A DNA stretch of 64,000 bases, from contig JAAALK010000286.1 of the NCBI GenBank assembly GCA_019279435.1, positions 35,463,712 to 35,527,711 on the forward strand. The letters run 5' to 3'. Positions within the stretch are counted from its first letter, which is position 1; every line of letters starts with the position of its first letter. Under the pieces are notes generated by a model, which was given only the letters and a program-made list of their open reading frames with translations, had not been told where the DNA came from and did not search any database. Shown piece after piece: positions 24,303-33,673 of the stretch. Made by a program: the position numbers and the translations under genes. This stretch comes from Zizania palustris (taxonomy: Eukaryota > Streptophyta > Magnoliopsida > Poales > Poaceae).

Positions 24303-26301
24303 TGAGGAGCCATGCTGAATAGCGTGGGCCTCATGGCTCTAGAAGTGATGAGTCATTGTCAACGATAGTCAAAGAGGACTGAAGAAGAGAAGAGATCTGC
24401 TGTTTCATGGGCCGCGTGTGACTCAGGTACACGGGCAGCGAGCGACTGTCGGGCAGAGGAGGCTGCGAAGTCGGGCTGGCCCAATCCGGGTGCATGGGCC
24501 AGAAGCAGTAGAAGACCCACTGGGCTGTTGACCAGGACTGACTCAGGTACACGGGCGGTGAGCGATTGCCGGGCTGAGAGAGCTGCGGAGTCGGGCCGGC
24601 CCAATCCGGGTACCTGGTGCAAAGCTGGTGGAGGCTTTGTCAGTTTCGGCGTAAAACTGACAACCGTTGATTCTGTATCCGACTGTCCAGAAGAGTAGCT
24701 TCAGGATATGTCATCTGTTACTCTAGGCCCACAGTCAGTCAGTTGTGTCTGTAAAAATACCTAAGGGCAGTAGAGTCTTTTTCTGTATTTTTGAGTCTGT
24801 GAAACCCTAAGGGGCTGGTAGAATATTCCTAGTATTGGGCTGCCTATAAATAGCACCCCAATCCCTAGGGTTTGGACTACCCTTTTGTGCTGAAATTAAA
24901 TCCACCCATTGGGTCACTTTTGTTCTCCCTTCTCTCTCCTGTGTGCGCCGCCAGGGGCTTCCTCTCCCTGTTCTTGCATTCTTTTGGCTCAAATCTTTTG
25001 GATGCATTTAATCTTTGGACCCTGGTGAATTTATTGCTTGCATCTTGGTCGGTTTGGGGAGTTATTGCCTTGCCTACGGGCTGCTGAATTTATTCTTGAG
25101 GAGAAGCTTCTTCGGCTGGGTGTGTTCTTCACGGTGGGACTACTAGTTCTTGCTGTTGCAAGTAGTACTGCTTTGCTGTAGCTACAGTGTCCTGTAGCAG
25201 CTTTTCACCTTCTATTGCCCAGCTTTTTGATCGAAGCTGACAGTCACTTTTGCCTTTTCCTGGTGTGTCTGGCGAAGCTCGGTTCCGTGCGAAGCCCCTC
25301 AACTTCGTGAGGCAAGCTCCGATAGAACCTCTTTAAAGGCTTCGCTCAGACTTCGAACTACGGTTTTTGTGTCTGAGTTGCTAGATTCGAAGTTCCTCCT
25401 GTATGGACAGCATCGCATACTTCGAACTAGCATACTCCGAATCTATCTGTTCGAAGCACACACTTCATTAGGTTTCGAAGTTGGGTTCGAAGTTTGTCTG
25501 TTCTGATAGACTTCGCTTGGATTTCTTTGTGGCGTGTCTGCCTTCGGTTCTCTTCCCGAAGTTTTCCCTTTTCGAAGATAGAGTGTAGGCTTCGGATTTG
25601 ATTTTTTGTCACGTGACAGACTTCGCTCCTACGTTCGAAGGTTGTCTGTTTGTGTGTTCGAAACTTTGTGTTCGAAGTTTCGTGTTCGAAGGTTTAGCTT
25701 CGAGGCTTTCGGTTCGAAGTACTTTCGAAGTCTTGGCTTCGAAGTGCATACTTCGAAGCAGACTCCGGCACTATTTTACTTCGCTCCGAAGCTCGTGAGT
25801 CGAAGCTGTGTGCGAAGACTTGTCTTCGAAGTGCATACTTCGAACCAAGCTCCGGCACTATTTTTTTACTTCGCTCCGAAGTACTCTTCGCGTCTTATCA
25901 CTTCGAACTAGCCTAGACAGTGACACCTTCGGCTTTTCGGACAGACTCCGTCGTCAACCTCCGAAGCAGACCTGGACGTGCGAAGGGGGCTTCGCCAAGT
26001 CCCGAACAGGAGACAACTTTGGACAGTAACTTCTCTTTTCACTTTATACATACTTAGATCATTTCTTTAAGAAGTATAGGCCTGTTACAAATTTGTTTAT
26101 CTGCCTAGTTGCACCACTTTAGTTTTTACACTGTTTATCATCAGATGCTTCTAGGTTAGAAACCTTTAGACTTAGGCCTTCGGTTTATTTTCTGTTGCGT
26201 AGTATTTTTGAGGTGCGTTGGGTATTGGGAACAGGCCATTGATTCGAAAGAATTTTAGGCGCCCATTCACCCCCCCTCTGGTCGCTACTTTCGGTCCTAC
26301 A
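24303..26301 (+). mobile_element. 5' LTR of copia element B
   Basis: A 1,999-bp LTR opens TGAGGAGCCATG and ends TCCTACA. It has two U3 repeat copies (GACTCAGGTACAC at 24420 and 24540), a TATA box near 24841 (GCCTATAAATAGCACC) and a palindrome-rich segment at 25351-25910. The sequence before it (ATAGG) is part of LTR type A. Confidence 0.92.
25351..25910 (+). repeat. TTCGAA palindrome cluster in the B LTR
   Basis: I count 18 copies of TTCGAA in about 560 bp, against roughly 0.14 expected by chance. Within it a segment starting CTTCGAAGTGCATACTTCGA occurs at 25737 and 25824 (period 87). Each TTCGAA is a palindrome with a central CpG. Clustered palindromes in the transcribed part of the LTR are a reported Sirevirus trait. 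Confidence 0.9.
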
Positions 26302-26303
26302 AG

Positions 26304-26315
26304 TGGTATCAGAGC
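26304..26315 (+). promoter_or_regulatory. Primer binding site, initiator Met tRNA type
   Basis: TGGTATCAGAGC lies two bases after the LTR end, the standard copia site complementary to the 3' end of plant initiator methionine tRNA. Confidence 0.93.
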
Positions 26316-26366
26316 GAGGTTAGGGTTTTTCCATACCTTAACCGGTTCTAAACCCCAGTAGTGACT

Positions 26367-29117
26367 ATGACGTCTCCTGGCAAGGTCCCGTCCTTGGAAG
26401 CCTATGGCTATAATTATTGGAAGACTCGCATGCGAGCCTATCTCATGAGCCAGGGTTCGGACATATGGGACATTTGCGTTCACACCACGTTTGTCATTCT
26501 GCCAGTTACTGAGCAAGGTACTGCTGGTATCATTGCTCAGCATCTGAGCAACAGTAAGGCTGTGAACATTTTATTTTCTGGTTTAGGTCCCACTGAATTT
26601 GAGCGAGTGAGTCATCTCTCCACTGCGAGAGAGATCTGGGCTACCCTCAAGGCACACCATGAGGGAACAGCACAGGTCAAGGCTCGGCTCTATCAGACCT
26701 ACCGGCGTGAATATGAGAATTTCACACAGAAGCCGGGTGAATCTGTTGAAGCCTTGTTTGGTCGTTTTCAGTCGATCATTAACAAGCTTCGGGACAACAA
26801 GGCTGAGGGTGCTCAGTTAGTCTCAGATCATGAGCAGGCGCTCAAGGTCCTTCATACCTTGGACCCAAAGATCTGGGAGATCAAGGTATCATCTATCGTT
26901 GAGAGTACTTCTTACGATACCTTGACCATTTCTGAGTTGTTTAGCAAGCTAAAGGCCACTGAGGTAGATATCCAGTTGAGATCAAATCTCACTGGCTCTG
27001 GATCAAAATCCCTGGCCCTTGCTGCACCTTCAGTTGATTCTTCTGCTGTGAGCTGTGCTGGGTTCTCTTTGATGTCTATCACTGAGGATCAGCTTGAGTT
27101 GTTGGGAGATGATGATTTGTGTCTCTTTAACAACCGGGTGCGTCGTGTCTATGATAAGAGAATATTCAAAAGACACGGCACAAAATCCGGATGCTTTGAA
27201 TGTGGTGATCCAGGACACTTCATCGCCGACTGCCCCAAGCGCAGTGGATACAAGAAGGGCACCGGCAGCAGCTTCCACGACTCCGGCAAGCATGAGAGCC
27301 CCTCCTTCACCAAGGGCAAGCCGAAGACCCGGTTCTTCAAGAAGGCCCTGAAGGACTACCGGCGAGAGAACAAGAAGCGCGACAAGGCCTTCTTCGCCGA
27401 GATGGAGAAGAGCTACTCCAAGAGATCCACGTCTTCTTCCTCTTCATCGAGCTCAAGCGATGAGGAGATCGCCATCAAGAAGGGGAAGGACAAGGATGAT
27501 CCGGCGGGCCTCTGCTTCATGGCCTTCGGAGACAAGCCGAAGAGCTGCTCACACCAGCGCCGAAGATCCCGCAAGAGCTTCTGCTCCATGGCTCTTGGGG
27601 ATAGAGAGGAAAAGAGCTCCTCCGACGACTCCGACGACGACGATAGCAAGGTATCATCTTATGAGCGTGAAATTGTAGATTTACTTGAGAGCAATCGTCA
27701 GGAGTTGAAGTATCGGGAGAAACTGCTTAGGGGGGCTAAGAAAAGGATAGACGAGTTAGAGAGTGAGCTTGCCGTGGCCAACGGTAGGATTGAGAGTCTA
27801 TCCTCTTCCCCTTGCTTGGGTGATAGCAGTGAGTGCCCGAAGTGTGAGGTGCTTCTGTGTGACCTGTCGACTTTGAAGTCCAGGTACACAGAAAGGGTTG
27901 ATGAGAGGGACGCTTTGGCCACTGAGCTTGAAAGCGCTCAGCGGGAGCTGAAAGATGCTCAAGCCACTGTCGTCGCACCCTGTGTTGATTGCCCATCTTA
28001 TCTAGCTACCTTAGCTGAGCTGATATCCAAAGGCAATGAGCATTTGGGTGATTTGGAGAGGTTGAGAGCTGAGCTTGCGCAGACTAGGCTAGAGCTTAAG
28101 ACATTGTCAGTTCCACCCACTGTTTGTGAGAACTGTCTGTCTCTTAGAATGGAGTTGATTAAGCTAAAAGCCGGAAAGTCTGTCCAAGTAGAGAGTGAGT
28201 GTGAGACCTGCTTGTCTCAGGTGGAGGTTCTAGCTTCCTTGAGAGAGGAGCTAGCAGATTCTCAGAATGAGAACTTTTACCTCCGTTCTATCCTGAGTTG
28301 GATCAGTGCCAGAGAGCCACAGCTTGGCATGATGATCCAGCAGTTCAAGAGGAAGGATGGGTTTGGAGTAGGTTACACCTACACCAAGGCTGACTTTGAG
28401 AGTGCCCTCAGCCGGGCAGTGGAGTGGAGTAAAATGACTCCAGAACAGAGGTATCCCAAGACTCACTCCACTGAGACCTCCCAGGCTTGTCAGCCCAAGG
28501 ATGGAGTGATCCATGAACCACCCAAAGCTCCACCCAAGAAGCCTATCTGGGTTCCCAAGCCCAAACACCTCCACTCTTCTCTAGATTCTCTTCCTGGACC
28601 CTCTCAGCCCAAGAAGACCACACCAAACACTACCAAGCCCAAGAACCCCAAGCCTCAACCACATCCCAAGAAGCCTACCTATCATTGTGAGTATTGTCAG
28701 AGAAACGGGCATCTTGCGGAGTTTTGCTTCAGGAGGAAGCGGGTTGAGAGAGCAGAGAGGGCTCGTAGTGATCAGGTGCAGTTCTACCAGCAGGGTGGTA
28801 GACTGCGTGTTCCTCGGCGCGGGGAGAGGCTAGAGGCCAGGCCGCGTCGTGTAGGTGGTGGTAGAGGAGACGGCTTTCTTGCCCGTGCTCCAGTTAGTGG
28901 TGTTCGTTCCGGCAGAGTTCCAGACCGTGTTGGCTACGGTTCTGGACCTCGTGGCCGCAGGGTTAGGAAGGACCATGGACCGCGTTTTGAGCCGCGTTTT
29001 GGTCCAAACTCTTTTGATGGTTTTCGCTTTCCATCTTTTGAGCAGATGGCTCGACACTGGTTTAGCTCTTTTGCTAAACCTGGTGCCGGACCATTTGCTC
29101 CCACTTACAGACATTGA
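26367..29117 (+). CDS. gag: Copia element B gag (Sirevirus type, two zinc knuckles)
   Basis: This is an intact frame of 916 residues from ATG 26367, 51 bp after the primer site. It encodes the structural protein of the cytoplasmic virus-like particle. Residues ~1-230 form the copia gag capsid region. A CCHC knuckle follows at C276, C279, H284, C289, then a Lys/Ser-rich stretch and a predicted coiled coil (~425-650). A second CCHC knuckle lies at C774, C777, H782, C787, with an Arg-rich tail. The coiled coil also holds four CxxC pairs (CPKC, CVDC, CENC, CETC). Its length is large for copia gag in general but usual for Sireviruses. The stop overlaps the start of the pol frame, which lies in the -1 frame. 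Tail-end similarity to the broken gag at 45560-47386 confirms the frame. Confidence 0.93.
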   Translation: MTSPGKVPSLEAYGYNYWKTRMRAYLMSQGSDIWDICVHTTFVILPVTEQGTAGIIAQHLSNSKAVNILFSGLGPTEFERVSHLSTAREIWATLKAHHEGTAQVKARLYQTYRREYENFTQKPGESVEALFGRFQSIINKLRDNKAEGAQLVSDHEQALKVLHTLDPKIWEIKVSSIVESTSYDTLTISELFSKLKATEVDIQLRSNLTGSGSKSLALAAPSVDSSAVSCAGFSLMSITEDQLELLGDDDLCLFNNRVRRVYDKRIFKRHGTKSGCFECGDPGHFIADCPKRSGYKKGTGSSFHDSGKHESPSFTKGKPKTRFFKKALKDYRRENKKRDKAFFAEMEKSYSKRSTSSSSSSSSSDEEIAIKKGKDKDDPAGLCFMAFGDKPKSCSHQRRRSRKSFCSMALGDREEKSSSDDSDDDDSKVSSYEREIVDLLESNRQELKYREKLLRGAKKRIDELESELAVANGRIESLSSSPCLGDSSECPKCEVLLCDLSTLKSRYTERVDERDALATELESAQRELKDAQATVVAPCVDCPSYLATLAELISKGNEHLGDLERLRAELAQTRLELKTLSVPPTVCENCLSLRMELIKLKAGKSVQVESECETCLSQVEVLASLREELADSQNENFYLRSILSWISAREPQLGMMIQQFKRKDGFGVGYTYTKADFESALSRAVEWSKMTPEQRYPKTHSTETSQACQPKDGVIHEPPKAPPKKPIWVPKPKHLHSSLDSLPGPSQPKKTTPNTTKPKNPKPQPHPKKPTYHCEYCQRNGHLAEFCFRRKRVERAERARSDQVQFYQQGGRLRVPRRGERLEARPRRVGGGRGDGFLARAPVSGVRSGRVPDRVGYGSGPRGRRVRKDHGPRFEPRFGPNSFDGFRFPSFEQMARHWFSSFAKPGAGPFAPTYRH

Positions 29118-32100
29118 TTGTGCAGGACCGGGGACTGGAGGATGTTTGGATCATGGACTCAGGATGCTCTCGCCACATGACGGGACATCGCAGATGGTTC
29201 TCCAGTCTCACTCCCCCGAGCTCCAAAGAGTACATTACATTCGGGAACAGCGGTCAAGAGAAAGTAAGTGGTATAGGCTCAATCAGCATCTCAGACCATT
29301 TCTCTTTAAAGAATGTTGCTTTGGTTAAAAATCTGAATTTTAATTTAATCTCTGTGTCGCAACTTCTTGAGGATGGTTTAGAAGTGCGTTTTAAGAAGGG
29401 AAATTCTTCTGTGATTGATTCTAGAGGGTCTTTGGTTTGTCAGATTTTACCCTTTGGTAAAGTTTTTCGAATTGACTTCTCTAGTTCTTTTGGCCCTTCT
29501 CGCTGTTTGATTGCTGGATCTTCTTCCGAGCTCTGGAAGTGGCATAGGAGGTTAGGTCACTTGAGTTTTGATCTGCTAGTCAGGTTAAGCTCTATGGACC
29601 TCATCCGAGGATTGCCCAAGCTTAAGATGGAGAAGGATCTGGTTTGTCATCCCTGTCGTCATGGGAAAATGGTTGCCGCTTCTCACTCACCTGTGACTCA
29701 GGTGATGACTTCGTATCCAGGCGAGCTTTTACATTTGGACACTGTAGGCCCAGCTAGGGTACGCTCAGTCGGTGGGAAGTGGTATGCACTTGTGATTGTT
29801 GACGACTTTTCTCGTTTCTCGTGGGTTTTCTTTTTGGAGTCTAAGGATGAAACTTTTCAATTTGTCCATGATCTGATTTTGAAGCTGAAGAATGAGAACA
29901 ATGGTCGGATGCGAGCAATTCGTTCCGACAACGGCTCTGAGTTCAAGAACTCTCAGTTCGTCAGCTTCTGTGGTGATCAGGGTCTGGACCATCAGTTTTC
30001 TTCTCCTTACACTCCCCCACAGAACGGCGTTGTGGAACGAAAGAACCGCACGCTAGTTGAGATGGCCAGGACGATGCTCGACGAGCACAGGACTCCTAGG
30101 CGTTTTTGGGCTGAAGCCATGAACACGGCTTGCTATCTTGCCAACCGTATTTTTCTTCGAGCTTACATGGGTAAGACTTCATATGAGTTGCGGTTTGGCA
30201 GACAGCCCAAGGTGAGCCACTTGCGAGCGTTTGGCTGCAAGTGCTTTGTGCTCAAGAAGGGAGGGCATTTGGACAAGTTTGAGTCTCGCTGCTGGGATGG
30301 TGTTTTTCTTGGTTATGCTTTGCATTCTCGAGGTTTTCGTGTTTGGAACCTCGAATCCCAGCTGCTTGTCGAGACTTGTGAAGTTTCTTTTGATGAGTCC
30401 ATGCCTTCTTTGACTCCTTCGTTTGAGCTTTCTGGTGATGATGAGCTCGGAGAGTCCATCTTTGAAGAAGATGAGGATACTCCAGCTGCTGATGAGGGTG
30501 GGCCTTCTGCATCCCCCGCAGAGCGCACACCTTCTGAGACTTCGACTGATGATGAGGGCGGACCTCTGATCACTTCTTCCACTTCGATCGAGCCCCCTCA
30601 GTCGAGTCCAGAGGTGCCAGCTGCTGACTCCGGTGAGGTGACTTCAGATCACCAGGGAACCCGAGCAGTTCAGCGTGACCATCCCTCAGAGCTCATCATT
30701 GGTGATTTGACTGAGAGAACTTTGCGTTCTTCTGCCTCTCTTGCTGTGTTTGCTGAATCTGCATTTGTTGCATCTTTTGAGCCCAGAGACATTTCTCATG
30801 CTCTTTCTGATTCAAATTGGATTAATGCTATGCAAGAAGAGCTTGAGAATTTTGTCCGCAATCGGGTTTGGACATTAGTTGAGCCGCCACCAGGATGCAA
30901 CCCCATAGGCACCAAGTGGGTATTCAAGAACAAACAAGGTGAAGATGGGGTTGTGGTGCGCAACAAGGCTCGACTAGTTGCCCAGGGTTATTGCCAGAAG
31001 GAAGGTATTGACTTCGAAGAAACCTTCGCTCCTGTTGCCCGTCTTGAGTCCATTCGTATTCTTCTAGCTTTTGCCGTTTCGAAGGGTTTTAAACTTTTTC
31101 AAATGGACGTTAAGAGTGCTTTCCTGAACGGGTTCATAGAGGAGGAGGTTTATGTTAGGCAACCCCCCGGTTTTGAGAACCCTAAGTTTCCTCGACATGT
31201 TTTTAAATTGCACAAAGCTTTATACGGGTTGAAGCAAGCCCCCAGGGCTTGGTATGACCGGTTAAAGCAATTTTTGTTGGGGAAGGGCTTTGTGATGGGT
31301 TCTGTGGACAAAACTCTTTTCTTGCTCAGAGATGCTTCAGATTTTTTAGTTGCTCAGATTTACGTGGACGATATTATCTTTGGCGGTACTACTGATTCTC
31401 TTGTGTCCAAGTTTTCTGAGCAGATGCACAGTGAGTTTGAGATGAGCCTCATGGGTGAACTCAAGTACTTTTTAGGGCTCCAGATCAAGCAGACCAAGGA
31501 CGGCACCTTCATCCACCAAGGTAAGTATACTCGTGACATGCTTAAGAAATTTGACTTTGGTGGTGAATTAAAGCCGCAGATGACCCCGATGGGTACTTCT
31601 GGGGGTCTGGACAAGGACGAGAGCGGTGTCAAGGTCAATGAGAGAGAGTTTCGAGGGATGATCGGTTCGCTGTTGTACTTAACGGCAACAAGACCAGACA
31701 TACAGTTCGCCGTGGGACTTTGCGCGCGTTTTCAGTCTTCACCACGCGCGTCTCATCGGCAGGCTGTCAAGCGCATTTTCAGGTATCTCACCTATGCGCC
31801 TGATCTTGGTCTTTATTATTCAGCATCATCATCACTTGATTTATCTGGCTTTTCGGACGCCGACTTTGGTGGGTGCCGGTTGGATCGCAAGTCGACTTCC
31901 GGTACTTGCCAGTTTCTTGGTTCTTCCCTTGTATCTTGGTCTTCTCGAAAGCAATCTGGAGTTGCTCTTTCGACCACAGAGGCCGAGTACGTAGCTGCTG
32001 CCAGCTGCTGCTCACAGATGGTTTGGATGATTTCTACTCTACGAGACTTTGGGTTGCTCTTTCCTACCAGGGTTCCATTGTTTTGCGACAGCACAAGTGC

Positions 32101-32269
32101 TATTAGTGTAGGGAAAAACCCGTGTCTCCATTCAAAAACCAAACATATTGATGTGCGCTTTCACTTTTTGCGGGATCAATATGAGAAAGGTGTCATTGAC
32201 CTTGTTCATGTTGATACCCATCTTCAGTTGGCTGACATTTTTACCAAACCCCTAGAAGTCTACATTTGA
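29114..32269 (+). CDS. pol: Copia element B pol: protease, integrase, RT, RNase H
   Basis: An open frame of 1,051 codons in the -1 frame relative to gag, with the copia order of domains. The aspartic protease has D15-S-G17. The GAG-pre-integrase and HHCC zinc region start near W143/H144. The integrase core has D209, D272 and E308 (DD35E spacing). RVT_2 has YVDD at ~750, and copia RNase H follows (STTEAEYVAA, KTKHIDVRFHF). Together these would copy the RNA and integrate the DNA. The first codon here is TTG; translation is presumably by frameshifting from gag, though I see no classic slippery heptamer in the overlap. Near 32255 a 2-bp deletion relative to the copy at 42378 replaces the last ~19 residues with VYI; the ancestral stop would be near 32309. 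So the frame is long but its end is damaged. Confidence 0.92.
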   Translation: MIVQDRGLEDVWIMDSGCSRHMTGHRRWFSSLTPPSSKEYITFGNSGQEKVSGIGSISISDHFSLKNVALVKNLNFNLISVSQLLEDGLEVRFKKGNSSVIDSRGSLVCQILPFGKVFRIDFSSSFGPSRCLIAGSSSELWKWHRRLGHLSFDLLVRLSSMDLIRGLPKLKMEKDLVCHPCRHGKMVAASHSPVTQVMTSYPGELLHLDTVGPARVRSVGGKWYALVIVDDFSRFSWVFFLESKDETFQFVHDLILKLKNENNGRMRAIRSDNGSEFKNSQFVSFCGDQGLDHQFSSPYTPPQNGVVERKNRTLVEMARTMLDEHRTPRRFWAEAMNTACYLANRIFLRAYMGKTSYELRFGRQPKVSHLRAFGCKCFVLKKGGHLDKFESRCWDGVFLGYALHSRGFRVWNLESQLLVETCEVSFDESMPSLTPSFELSGDDELGESIFEEDEDTPAADEGGPSASPAERTPSETSTDDEGGPLITSSTSIEPPQSSPEVPAADSGEVTSDHQGTRAVQRDHPSELIIGDLTERTLRSSASLAVFAESAFVASFEPRDISHALSDSNWINAMQEELENFVRNRVWTLVEPPPGCNPIGTKWVFKNKQGEDGVVVRNKARLVAQGYCQKEGIDFEETFAPVARLESIRILLAFAVSKGFKLFQMDVKSAFLNGFIEEEVYVRQPPGFENPKFPRHVFKLHKALYGLKQAPRAWYDRLKQFLLGKGFVMGSVDKTLFLLRDASDFLVAQIYVDDIIFGGTTDSLVSKFSEQMHSEFEMSLMGELKYFLGLQIKQTKDGTFIHQGKYTRDMLKKFDFGGELKPQMTPMGTSGGLDKDESGVKVNEREFRGMIGSLLYLTATRPDIQFAVGLCARFQSSPRASHRQAVKRIFRYLTYAPDLGLYYSASSSLDLSGFSDADFGGCRLDRKSTSGTCQFLGSSLVSWSSRKQSGVALSTTEAEYVAAASCCSQMVWMISTLRDFGLLFPTRVPLFCDSTSAISVGKNPCLHSKTKHIDVRFHFLRDQYEKGVIDLVHVDTHLQLADIFTKPLEVYI

Positions 32270-32309
32270 GCGTTTACGAGGGGATTTGGGTGTTGTGTAT
32301 CCTTTCTAG

Positions 32310-33673
32310 GATAATTTGCGTCAGTTTTCTTCCTTTTGTTACTCTTTTCTTGAGTCTTTTTGTGTGCATTCATATCATGCATAATCATCAATCACATTTT
32401 GAGCTTGCTTCTGTTATATGATTAATATGTTTTACTCACTCTATCTAGTATATGTTTTTGATTACTTGTCGATGATCATGTTTTGTTTCAGTTCACATGA
32501 TATATCTGATATTTGTCATAGGCATGGCTTTTATGCTTTAAAATTGAAAAATGATCACCATTGCTTCTGGTAACTAGCATGTGTAGGCTAAATGCTTTCG
32601 CTATCTTTTACATGCCTGGTAGCTAGATCCTTACTTAGATGCAGATATGCAACTTGGACATCTATATCATTTAAACATGAAAAATGTGTTATAAAAATGA
32701 TAAAAATTCAGAAAAATGAAAAATTTATGCATCTGCATGATTATTAGAAAAGATATAGGTGGGTTTTCTTTGTCGCATTACATTGTTCTGGACTTCTTAC
32801 CATAACACTTTGGTATGAACTAGGATGGTGTAATGTATGCTAAGACCAATATCTTAAGCTTCTGATGGTCTAGTTCTGGCCTAGGCTTGACTTGGTCGGT
32901 TAGCATAAGGTTTGACATGAAAATAAAAAGGAAAAAGAAAAAGTATGAAAAATTTAAAAAGATGACAAGTTTGCTGAAGCACTTTGGTATGGACAATGCT
33001 TATCTTGGTAGATATTAGTTAGCTTTTGCATCTCATGCTTTACTTTGCTTGTCAACTAGAAATTGTGGTGATGCTTTTATTTGGAAAAATCGAAAAATGT
33101 GTGCTAATGACTCTCTTTAGATATCATCTGTTGCACTGATCATGTCATGTATCTTAGACAGTATATCTTTTGCTATACCTATTAGATGTTGTAATTGCAG
33201 TTAATCATATCTAAGAAGCATGCTTTTTACACTCCACCTGCACCCCATTTACATTCATGGCATATTTTGAGGGGGAGCTACATTTCAGGGGGAGTTTGTG
33301 TCTATATCTCTTTAGAGTGTATTTAGTCTCACTTGATGAGTCCAATTGTCAACAACGGGGAGAAATTTTGGAGTTTAGGGGACATTTTTGGCTTTCTCTG
33401 GGATTTATTTCAGGGGGAGTATTTCAGTCTTTTGCCTTTACTCTGGATATCCTTGTTGGTAGTTCTGAGATTGCACTTGTTTTTGAGTCTTTATTTTTGG
33501 TTAACCATAATGACCATTTTCTTTCTTCTGTTTGGCTTTTGGTCATTAGGGTTAAACTTTTATTTTCTTCCTTCTATTTTCTTTTGTTTTTGTTTTCTTG
33601 TTTCCACATGTTTTTGCATGTTCTGAAGAAGTGCTAAAGAGGGTGTTGACAATGCACTCATCAAGGGGGAGAT
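32310..33673 (+). other. Spacer with multiplied polypurine tracts, element B
   Basis: This is non-coding sequence between pol and the next LTR. AT-rich text is followed by repeated GGGGGAG tracts near 33270, 33289, 33413 and the final AAGGGGGAGAT just before 33674. Multiplied polypurine tracts upstream of the 3' LTR are a described Sirevirus feature. No envelope-like ORF is seen. Confidence 0.8.

Larger units (their letters stand above)
24303..33673 (+). mobile_element. Sirevirus-like copia element B, 5' LTR through polypurine tract
   Basis: The unit consists of a 5' LTR (24303-26301), a Met-type primer site, gag, pol, a spacer with repeated polypurine tracts, and a final tract at about 33662-33673. 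The LTR that follows (33674) is not a copy of the 5' LTR, so the element lacks a matching 3' LTR and has no verifiable target duplication. Gag has two zinc knuckles and the LTR is ~2 kb, both usual for Sireviruses. Confidence 0.85.

Noticed and set aside
27030..31816. Minus-strand ORFs overlapping gag and pol
   Set aside because: They are reverse-frame shadows of the coding strand with no splice sites or domains, unlike the antisense gene at 53251-56879.
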